This document shows, piece by piece, positions 11,015 to 22,200 of a stretch of 64,000 nt of DNA. The DNA lies in contig NC_064048.1 of assembly GCF_932526225.1 (NCBI RefSeq), positions 9,386,515 to 9,450,514 of the forward strand. The letters are read 5' to 3'. The notes beneath the pieces are model-generated. The model was given only the letters and a program-made list of their open reading frames with translations. It did not search any database and had not been told where the DNA came from. Positions within the stretch are counted from its first letter, which is position 1; each line of letters opens with the position of its first letter. Source of the DNA: Nematostella vectensis. Taxonomy: Eukaryota; Cnidaria; Anthozoa; Actiniaria; Edwardsiidae. The translations under genes and the position numbers were made by a program.

Positions 11015-12964
11015 ATGCCTTGTCTGTACAGCTATTGTCGGCACTGTCTGGAAAGTCTGGTGGACCACAGCTGCCAAGGCTGCAAACAATTAGGGGTACA
11101 GAAAAAGTTTAGTGTAATACAATGCTTGAAAGTGTATGACTGGTTTTGTCTGGGGCATAATTTTTATGTAGTTTGGCATTATAAAATTCAGTGAATCCAT
11201 TTCATTACGTACTCCTCCCTCCACAAAAAATAATATTTCAATTTTTTTTCATTTAATGCAAGCTGCGTTCTTTAGTCAGAACAAAAGCTTGCTGAGGCAC
11301 CATCCTATATTATACCTTTTATTTGGCCATATTTGCGGGGTTCTCACAATTCAGCATTCAAGCTGCGAGGAGAGTGATTAACTTTCTAAATTTCTGTCTT
11401 TTATTTTTTTATAGATTACTGTTGATGAAGCAGGAAAGGTAAGAAATAACAGCTTGAATGAGAAGAATTCACTTGATCAAGGTAGTAAATCCGCGATATC
11501 CATCACTTGTGAAACCTGTCAAGGAGATCACTCTGCTGGGAGATGCACCTATTGCTGTGAATTCATGTGTAAGTTCTGCATCAATTCCCACAAACGATGA
11601 CTTCGTACAAAACAGCACAAGGTAATAGCGCTTAAAGAAGCAACAAGCTCTTCTGGTCGCCTGCTTGGACACTGTCCTTTCCATAAAGATGAGAGGCTCA
11701 CTCTGTTTTGTGACGAGCTCATCTGCCGAGACTGTGTGATCAATTCCCATCAAGATCATAAGTATAACTTCACTAGCAACATCATCGATCGAGAGAAAGA
11801 AGTTACCAAAGCAAAGATAAAGGAGGTAAAAGACAAGGAGGCGGGTTTATCCCAAGCACAGGCAAATGTTTTGAACGAGAAGGCTCGATTAGAAGCGCAA
11901 AGAAAGTCGTTGAGAAAAGAAATTGATGAATTCGTTGATGATAAGCTGGAGGAGATACACAGAGTTCTGAAAGTTGACGTCATGTCTGATTATGAAAGCA
12001 AGCACAAGCAACTAACTGAACAAGAGGATCAGTTGTCTTCCGTTCTAGCAAACATACAAAGTCGTATGAAGTCTGCTGTTGAGATGTTCAGGAAGGGTAC
12101 AGATTTTGATGTTTTATCCACAAAGAAGGAAGTCATACTGGCCCTTAATGCCATAGCAGAGAACCCATTGAATAGTGGCCCGAGTGAACTTGTTGGTGTG
12201 ACGCCTGCTAAGCTTTATGTAGACAAGAGCTTCTGGTTATCTATGACAAACAGTATTCTAGTTTACAACAGTCAGGTTGTTACTCAACAATGTGAACTCA
12301 TCATGGGGATGGGCGCTGAACCTAGTGTGGTGTATTCCACATTCGTGTCCAAGACTACTGAATTCAATGTTGCCGTTAATGACAATAAAAAACAAAGCTA
12401 TAAGAGTCGAGTAGATGTTGAAGTCACTATCCAGAAGTCAACACCAAAGCCAACTGAAGTGATTCGGTGTCAACTAATGGGAGTGGGTTGTATAGTTTTA
12501 CGTTCACGCCAACAGAAGATGGTGATTACAGTTTGTCTGTAACAGTGAATGGTGATCATATCAAAGGTAGCAAATTTAAATGGGCTGTGAAGCCGTATGA
12601 AGATCTGGTCATCTTGCGGGAAAAGCCTACGAAAAACGATTTACTGGCTTTAGCAGAGCACGTTTCTTGGAAACTGGAATTACTTGCAGATGAGTGGTTG
12701 GCGAATATCGGGGTAACGCATCACCTAGATGGGGGGCAGAGGGTCTGGGGGTGGTCACCTGGAAAGAAATATGTTGCCAATGAGGAACATACGAGCTCTA
12801 TCAGATCTTGGAAGGGTGGTGACGTGTTCAATGTGTTCCTCAGCAGGGATACACAGGAAGCCGGGATGATCATCTGTAATGAGCGCACGCCAGAGAGAGA
12901 TGTGTGTGAGGGTCTTGACTGTCCTGTTCAGTTCTACACGTATGGAAAATGGCGTCTTGTGTAG
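11015..12964 (+). pseudogene. Dead TRIM-like (RING/B-box/filamin) gene, copy A
   Basis: Relative of the intact gene at 48533-50760. Only the middle of the RING survives (YCRHCLESLVDH, about 11030-11070); the 5' half is lost in a deletion of about 745 bp compared with copy B. Exon 2 starts after the acceptor at 11415 (ITVDEAGK) and carries two B-boxes, a coiled coil, a filamin-type repeat and the family's C-terminal domain. It is broken by a TGA at 11598-11600, where the intact gene reads SHRRLL, and by a 7-base deletion at 12465/12466. Open frames 11736-12542 and 12467-12964 are its two pieces. Not expected to make a full ligase. Confidence 0.85.
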
Positions 12965-13979
12965 AGCACTATTAAGCGAATATCTGTATATGATACTGAC
13001 AGCAAGATGGAATTGCCATCCGTTGACAATTCTAAAGACGGGATGATTTCACTTTATCGTCGTCATAATCACCGTCACTATCGCTCTTCATAAACTTATC
13101 ATCACCACCCAAACAATCATCATCATTATAATCATCATAAAACATCATAGGCAATTTGATGATTAGCCTTATCATTAAAAGTACTTTGTTTAAGTATTTC
13201 ATCTCTTTTATTTTTACTATTATTTTCAGTTTTAGGTATTTGCTTTTCGGCTTTGCGTCTTTAGTAAAGCGCTCGCATGTATTCTTGATATTTAGCAATT
13301 GCTTGATATGTATGTATTCTTGATTTGTAGCAACTGTTTGGGCAAAGTAAAGAATGAAAAATAAAAAGAAAAATAAAGTTCATTCATCATCATCAATGTC
13401 AACTCTTAAGGTTTCATCATAAAATGACTATACAATAATTTCCGTTATTCATTGTTTGTGAATACTAATACGGTACTAATACCGCAAAACTATAGCACGT
13501 TTTTTTTAATAGCTGGATTTAGATGTACGTCAAAAATGTCAATGTTTACTAAAATTGTTGGGCTCTCGAGAGCCAAAAGCGTCCCATATGTAGCACCTGC
13601 TCTATTATGAAGCAACTCTGCTATTATCAAACATTTATTACGATACTAACAATGGTGGACTAAATCCATTATCCCCCTCCCGCTTAAGACTTAAACTTGT
13701 AAGAATTTTATGAGAGTCAGGATCTACAAATCTTTCTTCCATTATTTTTCATTTAGATGCGAAGGGTATTCTAAATTTTCCTTCGCCTTTTCTTTGGTCA
13801 TCAAGAACTTTTTTAAGCGTTTTTTTTTCTTTTTGCTGTGACGCAGGGGCATCCGCGGCAGAATATATGCGGGTATTTGGTTTGATTTTGGCTTGGGGTC
13901 ATGTTTCGTAGCCTCACTTTGAAAAATGAGGCCGCGAGAGACTAGAACTAACATTTTGACAGACGAGCAATCGAACATT
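12965..13979. other. No gene seen
   Basis: Downstream flank of the dead TRIM gene, shared with copy B. It holds a CATCAT/ATCATAATC-rich simple stretch around 13050-13145. No coding signal. Confidence 0.6.
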
Positions 13980-14093
13980 TACCCTGGTCCCAGAGCCTCG
14001 TGCGTCTCTCTATTTAGTGGCCGGCGAGGTTGAGACATCTCAACCTCGCTGGCAACTGAATAGAGAGACGCACGAGGCTCTGGAACCAGGGTA
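13980..14093. mobile_element. 114-bp foldback element with 9-bp target duplication
   Basis: Near-perfect palindrome beginning TACCCTGG and ending CCAGGGTA, with arms through GAGCCTCGTGCGTCTCTCTA. It is flanked by TCGAACATT at 13971-13979 and 14094-14102. Copy B has a single uninterrupted CGAACATTGTG here (about 41557), so this is a filled/empty site pair. A 9-bp duplication is typical of Mutator-like transposition. Confidence 0.9.
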
Positions 14094-14102
14094 TCGAACA
14101 TT

Positions 14103-15243
14103 GTGTCATGTTTTGACATGGGACTCGTGATCTCTCGTACGGTTCTCGTGGTCAATAAATCAACAAGAGGAGTGCACAAGCAAGATTTTTAGAGAAAATT
14201 TCGGTAAGTTTGGAAAAATGTTCACTCGTCAGTTACTTGGGACGAGTTTTACCACAGCTTTCAAAGAGTGTCGAAGGGGAATTTTATAACAGTTTCAGAC
14301 CGATTTTGCCGACACATTAGCCTGGTCGGAAGCGTACCATTCGTACCAACACACGTGCCATGGTCGCGTCTCCTGCATTGTAGCAGCTCTCAGAAGATTT
14401 CACCAGATTGGATTAATACACCACAGACAAAACAATAGAACGGGAATACAATAGAACAATGAGGTAATCCAGCCAATCCTGTTAGGCCTTACGAGCGGGC
14501 TGCTACATTACTGGCAGTCGATGGCGATCTCGACAAAATTTGGCAATAAACAAGCAAACAAGCATCGTAACTCAATGCCTAAATACTCTAGCTCACTTGT
14601 CTATGGACTGTACGGCGTTTGGGAAAACTTATCAGTTCAAAACAATGACCCAATGCCTTCTAGTAATTGATGAAGAGCATGCAACAAGTTTTAGCAAACC
14701 CAAGTGATGCTAAAAGGTGAAAAACACCTTGACAGAAAAGCTAATACTGTAAAACAATCGAAACAGATTATTAAATGGTTTTGTTCATAACTCCAGGCTG
14801 TTGTGTTGTTTTTAAAACTGACCAAATAGGTCGGGGAGGAAATCAAATTCCTACCAATCATGACTCTCGGGTAAAAGAATAAATACTAATATATTGCCAA
14901 ACCCTCTAACAATTAGCCTACCTTACGTGTATTGGTATTTTTTAGCTAAGAAAAACTCAGCGCGATATGATAAGCTGCCGCCATCTTGGTGTTTGTTTCA
15001 AAATGACAGAAACAAGAGAGGAAGTAGCAGGGGTAAGACCACGGGCGCAAGGAATTCAACAATCCCAAATAAAATTTAAGATTGTGCCAGCTATTCAAAT
15101 CTCGAAAACATCGCTAGCCATGTAGCGTTAGGAACAACTCTGAAGCAACTGTATATCACTGTCGCAGCATTTCCTTTTTTTAGAAACTTCTAGTTTAATT
15201 ATATGTGATATATATTCAAATATATTACTTACTAACATTACTT
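14103..15243. other. No gene seen; right end of duplication
   Basis: Homology with copy B ends at 14629. The unique sequence beyond it shows no exon I can support. Confidence 0.6.
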
Positions 15244-15530
15244 GAAGCACGGGTGGCCTGCGCGTCGGCCTCTCACCGCTGTGGCCAAGATTCGAATCCT
15301 GGCTCAAACTGGGGATTTTTTTCCGGGTTAATGCCTTGATTCGTATCACAAGTGAGTTTAATTTATTCTCCCGTGTTTCCAGTCTTCTCGGATAAGGACA
15401 CTAAACCGGAGGTCCCGTCTCTTCAAGGTGCACAACACTAACCTGAACCGAAGGGACGTAAAAGAACCACTGGGGACGCAATAAACCCTCTGGTAGTGAC
15501 CACCCCCAGTGACAGTGCTTACTAACCGAG
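15244..15530 (+). mobile_element. tRNA-derived SINE (family 2), truncated
   Basis: The head GCACGGGTGGCC and the B-box-like GATTCGAATCC (about 15289) are followed by a body (CGGATAAGGACACTAAACC, GGACGCAATAAACCC) matching the minus-strand copy at 47018-47420. The A-box side has lost about 12 bases compared with that copy, and the 3' end is short. Confidence 0.75.
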
Positions 15531-16276
15531 GGCCATATGTTAGAAAACTGTTATATTCGGTTAAATATGTTACCATCGATAAACAAAGATTAAACTGAAA
15601 CTGAAACACTACAACCCCCCAGCCCTACCTTCCCTCCCAATCCCAACGGGCCAGGGTTATGCTTTTCATGATTCGTTCGCAGAAATTAAATCAAATTTAA
15701 TTATGTCATTCAATCAATTAACTACAGTTTACTACAGTAAGTAAACTACGATACGAAAAGAATGCAAAAAACTCCTCTACATATGAAGAAAACGTTGTCG
15801 TTTTGAGGGACTGGTACCGAGGAATCTTAGTTTCTTTTCAGATACTTTCTCCATTGACCAGGGATGGTCACAGTCACTGTTTTTCTCTTCTGATTACAAT
15901 TCAGATTCAAAAAGTTTACGAAGCACCTGCGGTACGGCAACTTTAAAAAAATTCCAAATGAGGAATATATTAGTTTCCTTATATGGAAGTGACCGTGTTT
16001 GTCAAAAACGACAATTTTTGGCTAAATTTTCTTGATATGCGGGGAGTAAAATGTTGCGAAAGAATTTTACCAAAATATGAATTCCGAGCTGCAATCATGT
16101 AAAAAAATGTTGACAATTTCTGTCTAATATTTTCTCCATTGGACTGCTATATTAACATTAGTGAATCTATCTTGGAGGAGATATAAATGTGCTCGCGAGC
16201 AATTCACTTAACTTGCATATTAGTGATCAAAACATATAAGAATTTTGGAAAGATAACGACTTTCTTCCAATTTTAG
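15531..16276. other. No gene seen upstream of the EGF-EMI gene
   Basis: AT-rich. A stretch at about 15970-16045 (GGAAGTGACCGTGTTTGTCA) recurs at about 25430-25500. The expected first exon and signal peptide of the EGF-EMI gene were not found here. Confidence 0.5.
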
Positions 16277-19200
16277 AAATCAATAAGTGTGAGAGTAGTC
16301 CGTGTAAAAATGGAGGAAACTGCACTGATCAAGTCAACAATTATATATGCACCTGTCAGCCAGGATATACAGGGAGAAACTGCGAAAAAGGTGTGAGAAT
16401 GTTTTTCTATTTAAAATCAATGAAAGTCTCATAACTGCTCTAAATTTATAATTTCTTAATTGATTCTAAAGATATTTGAGTAGGTTTTTTTTCTTTTTAG
16501 GGCGTTTAGAAATAGTTTTTGGTAATCCGGTGTAAATGTGATGGTTTTTTTTATTGTTGGTTCCTCTTGGCGCAATGCTCTAAACTATCATGCTTTACTT
16601 TTGTTTGGATAACTTTTAATAACTTTGTCGTTACTTTGCAGACATTCCTGAGATGTTGAAGCAAGGGGAATTAAATGTATGCGATCGTAGGGACAGGTTA
16701 GTGTCAGAGGCGGATCAAAGGGTTGGCCGAGCTGGCTTCGCTCCCCCCCTTATTTTAATATATATTGGTTGAAATTATCAAAGCATTGAAAGATATCAAG
16801 GAAGAAAACTGAATTTGGCCCCCCTCATTTGAAACTCTTGTTTCTTCCCCCCCCCCCCCCTTGTCACTTCTGGATCCACCCTGGTTACACTAGGTAGCCA
16901 ACTGAGGTTGAGTCTAGGTTAACTGTACCCAGGTTGGCCCTGGTTGACTTTTCGTGCGGTTACACACGCTCAATCTAACTTAGTTGAGTTACAAACAGTG
17001 AAGAATAGAGTGTCCTTGTGTCACGGGTTACTCATCACTGATCATCAATCAAATACTTTGGCGGGATTTATTCAAGCTTGTTTTCAACATTGAACGCTGT
17101 TGTAAAGACTATATACAAGTTATTGAGCATACATTGAGTAACAATTTGTTTTCAAATATGGATTAAACAAATTTATGTTTGAAAACACGACACTAGCATT
17201 ACCATCATAAGTCGAAGAATCGTTACGAAAAGCGACTTGGTTTAAGCAGAACACGCAATTTAACACCAGGCCCGTACCCAGGATTTTTCTTGGAGCGAAC
17301 GCACCCCCTGCACCCCCCTGGATACGGGCCTTAACACCATTACACGTTATTATCTTTCCGCGCTTATTACTGCAACCTTTTGTTCGCCGGACTCTACTGC
17401 AGTAGAATTTCCTTCGTTCTCGATGACTTCTACTGACGTTTCCGGTCGCGGTTAACCTAAAAAACTAACCTCAGTTAGCCAATTACCGAACCTTTGCTGG
17501 AAGCTCTAGTAGTGTAAACACGGCAATAAACAACAACAATAACAGCAAAAGCGATAACGTACGGAAAACAAAATAAGACATTTACTGAAAATTAAAAAAT
17601 TATATTGGAAAAATGCAAAATCCTCAGAGCTGCATAACATTTCAAAGAACTCCCCAACAAGTAAACTCAAGTCTCTTCACATAAAAATGGCCACCTTTGT
17701 GATTTAACATGTGTTTCTAGTGTAGACCAATACTGGTACTCATACTTGAAAACTTGTATTTTTTATCAGCTATACTGTTCAGAATATTCAGTCATACCGA
17801 ACTTCGCGCGTCACCTATTACTATTATCAGTGTGGCATTTTGGGATTAGGCCGTTGTCAAGGCAGCACGTGAGTAACAATAAATAACAACAAAGCAACAT
17901 CACCTCTCATTTAACCCTATTCAGACTGGGCTTTTTTGAGCTGTCTGTGACTGGGGGGGGGGGGGGGGGGCTAAAAGGGCCCCCCCTCCGTATTTCATGA
18001 ACCGCTTAGGTTATGACCATCAAACTTACAGACAATGAGCACCAGCATGCAAAGAAACGTCCCGCCCTATTTTGGGTGTGGTCGAATCAATTATGACGCC
18101 ACAATGACGTCATAAATACGATGCCTTGCTATTCTTGCAAATATTGCCTAAATTATCAGATATCGGGTTGAAATCTTTTTGCATCATTCAGATATGTCAA
18201 AATCAACCTTTTAACGGCTTTACAATGCAAAAAGGCCATAAAAACGTTTATAATAATTTTTTGTAAGAATTTCCGCCATCTTGGATTCTTATGATTTTTT
18301 GCAAAAGCAAAAAAAATCTGGAATTATTACAGAAAAAAATATTTGCATGCATTTATTACTGCTCATAGTTGTAATAAATGATAAATGAATAATGTTAGCT
18401 TTTAAAGTGTAATCTAGTAAATCTAGTGACATTTTGAACAACAGCTTTGAGAGAGCAAAATTTACCCCCCTCCCCTCAAATATCCGAGGTAAAAAAATTC
18501 TAGCGCTTTTGTGAAACTTGTCAGCTAAACAAATTATAAAGTCAAAAGTGGTATTTAAATCTGAGAAACAGGGCTTAAAGAGCCCCCGCCCCCAGTCTGA
18601 ATATGGTTAATCTGTATTCCCCTATGTCACATACACAAAGCATCTAGCAAAAGGAGTAGTTGATTGACATTCTTCCACTATTCAGCCACACCTTTGTTAT
18701 TGTTTTCTTTCAATGTTGGAAGGCAAATTTTGTTAGAAAATTTCAGAATAACAATCTAAAAGCAAAGCTTTATACTTTATATAATTTTTTTTTTCATAGC
18801 AAGGAAATCAAGAAAGGATTGGCGTTTTTGTCAAACGCAGATACTTCTATATAAGAAAACTAATAATTTCTTTCCTTGGAATACTTACAAGCTCATTGTC
18901 ATTGTTTTGGTTGGTCGTACCGCGGGGGTTTAGTTAACTAAATAAGTTGCTATCAGAAGAAAAGAAACAAGGCTTACTGCCTTTTTTAGTCAAAATGAGA
19001 AGGTATTTTGAAAGTTACGAAGTTTTCTCGAGGATTCTCTTTAAAGAAGTATTTTCATAATGAGTGAAAGGAGTAAGAAAGTTTTAAAGAAACGTCTGCC
19101 TCTTTGTAATTGTAAATCAATACTTTCATTACCAGTACGGTTTATGGAACCGCATACCGGACAGTCTACCAACTTAAATACGAAACCAAAATATTTTGCT

Positions 19201-22200
19201 GTCCCGGATGGAAACAGTTTAACATCTCATGCCCAATTGGTGAGTAAAAATCTGAGTAAAAACCTCCTTCCTCCTTGCTGTTGAGGCCACATTTGAAATA
19301 GCGGCAACATTTGTAATGAACTATCCATATCTCATGAAAGAAACATCGTATGACAACCAAACTTGATAGGTGTCATGTAGGTGTGAAAGAGGCGCAACGA
19401 GATGGTCACGTGATATGTGAAGTAATCGATTATGACCCTTGACGCTTTGTTGTCATCTACTAAGTTTGGTTGCCATACGCATATCAGTCAATCTTGTTTT
19501 AAAAACCGTCGTTTTTCTAGCTCCTCGGTCATTTCCTTATTAGGCCTTACATACCATATTTGGGAGTCCGCTTCAATCAATTTTATCTCTTTTTTATCGC
19601 TCTAGAGCTTTGTAAATCGATAATTTTCACGTAAACTTTTAGGAGTTCGTGTTTACTACGATTTTGCTGGCAGCCATCTAGGAATGGAGCCTAGTCCCTA
19701 ACGTTTTAGAATATCACAGGTCTCCCGCTGGCTAGCCCCAGGCTCCTTTAGACCATTTAGAAAAACGACAGCCATTGCTTGATATGATGTTTCTTTTGTG
19801 AAATATATATATTTTTGATGATGTCATGGATGACGTCCCATATCACGTGGCCATCCAGTTGCCCCCCCTTTGACATTTACATGTATGTCATACGATGTTT
19901 CTTTCATGAGATATGGATAGTTTATTACAAGTGTGGCCTACCTTATTACAAATGTTGTCGTTATTACAAATGTGGCCTACCTTATTACAAATGTGGGAAG
20001 TTATTACAAATGTGGAAAGTTATTACAAATGCCTTAACACTCCCTCCTGTCATTATGCATTGACTTTCAGGCAACCTTGGCAAGGTTTATTGAACTACTT
20101 TGTCCACGGATTTGTTGTTAGAGGAAAAGGCAATAATTTTTTTTTGCTGTTTTCTTTTCAAAGCATGTAGCCAGTAGTTTCATATTTTACCTAAGTAACG
20201 ATATTGAAAAAGACTACATTAAAACAGACGAATAAAAATTATTATTTTTCTTATCTAGAACACAATGATTGCGAAAGTTGTCCGTGTAAAAATGGAGGAA
20301 GCTGCACTGATAGGTTCAACGACTACACATGCAAGTGTCAGCCTGGATATACGGGAAAGAACTGCGAGATAGGTAATGTAATGTACTGTTGTAATGTTGT
20401 AAGTAATGGTAGCCGCCATTGATGCCCTGCTAATGAATGCTTCTGGGATAATAATACTCGGTCTATAAAAAGGATACTTAATGCCATTGAAGGACTAACG
20501 ATACAACGAGTCAAAATGGTATGGTAAGTCAAAGACCGAAATGCAAGCGGTACATACTTAAGGGCGCGTTTTTTTTCTAGTGATTCCGGAATTAGAATGA
20601 TTAGAATAGTAGAAGCGCGCGTTCGTTTACCCGGGTTCCCATTCCGGAATGGAATGATGGCCATTCCACCCATTCTGCTACCAGCAGAATGACTCGAATG
20701 CATTCTGAACATTCTCTTACTGTCGAATCCGTTATATCGCGACCTGCGTTTTCAAAACACGATTTGTTTTGGTTTTCTGTTCCGTCAGTAAAACTATTCT
20801 GAGCCAATCAGAGTCTCGCTTTGATAGCCACTTCCCTGGCTATCCTCTGAACGAAAACCAGACAGTGTCGCGACAGAAAGCCGGGCAACTTCACTAGGCG
20901 AGAGATGGCAAGAATCTGATTGGCTTAGAGTAATTTGACTGGCGGAACAATAAATCCCAAAAGACAAAAACAAATCGATGTTTTGAAAATGCGGCGTCGC
21001 GATACAACGGATTCGACAGTAAGACCATTCCCATTTCAGAATGATAGAGAAAAAAGCGCCCTAAGAAAGAGGTATTTATAAATAATCCACCTTTCTGCGC
21101 ATGTACAATCAACCCTTTTTTCACATACGTTGTAACCATCATCATATCGAAAATCGTCTTTAAATTTGCAGACATTGATGAATGTGCCGGAAATCCGTGT
21201 AAGAACGAAGGAAAATGCATTGATCACGTGAACAACTACACGTGCAGGTGCCAAGCAGGTGTCTCAGGGAGGAACTGTGAAAAAGGTATTCAGGAGAAAT
21301 CTTCAGTGTTTATGACACATAGGAAAGAAAAATGCTAGAGCTCTGCGCTACTTGACGGTTTGAGTGAGTCGCCATCTGCCCCGGGCAGGGCCTTTTATAC
21401 CGCAGGCGCAGCCCCTGCGCGCCCCCGCACAACATGGGTATTTTACACCGCAGGTCCATCTTTAAAAAAGCGCGCGCTCCATTCATGTAGTTGAGATAGG
21501 TTTCTATGGTAATGCGCGCGCGAACTTATTGCTGGAATTAACTATCGATATGCTAGTTATACTTTATACTGCTCGAATCTTCAAAACCGAGATTTACAGA
21601 ATGCAAAAAAAAAAAACTCCTCACCTACGAAGGTAAAATTTCTCTACAAACGTCATCTGGGCAGTTTATGCAAATAGCAAAGTTAATTAAGAGTAGTCCA
21701 TTAGGCTGAATGCAATCCATCTCTTAAGATGATCTTAAAAGGTCAAGATGCATGAATAACGATGTTTTTCGTGAGATGAGTTCTTAATGTGGAAAATAAC
21801 TGAGTTATTTATATATCATTCTTGTAGTGCCAACAAGTTGTGCGTCCATCCGAGCCCTCGGTTTCACAATCAGCGGTGTCTATCGTATTTTGGCCTCAAG
21901 TGGATCGAGTGTTTCGACTTATGTTTACTGTGATATGATAACAGCGGATGGTGGTAAGCTAAACACTTTATGTTTACTGTGATATGACAACAGCGAATGG
22001 TGGTAAGCTAAACACTTTATGTTTACTGTGATATGATAACAGCGAATGGTGGTAAGCTAAACACTTTATGTTTACTGTGATATGATAACAGCGGATGGTG
22101 GTAAGCTAAACACTTTATGTTTACTGTGATATGATAACAGCGAATGATGGTAAGCTAAACACTTTATGTTTACTGTGATAAGATAACAGCGAATGGTGGT

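Larger units (their letters stand above)
1..14629 (+). repeat. Large direct duplication, copy A
   Basis: Base 1 pairs with base 27234 and base 14629 with base 42794; beyond these the sequences stop matching on the right. Copy A is cut by the window start, so its true left end is unseen. It lacks about 745 bp next to the RING exon of the dead TRIM gene and lacks the 705-bp MITE of copy B. It has a private 114-bp foldback element, more 17- and 34-bp repeat units and more 55-bp units after the ILEI exon. Gene order and orientation match copy B. Confidence 0.95.
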
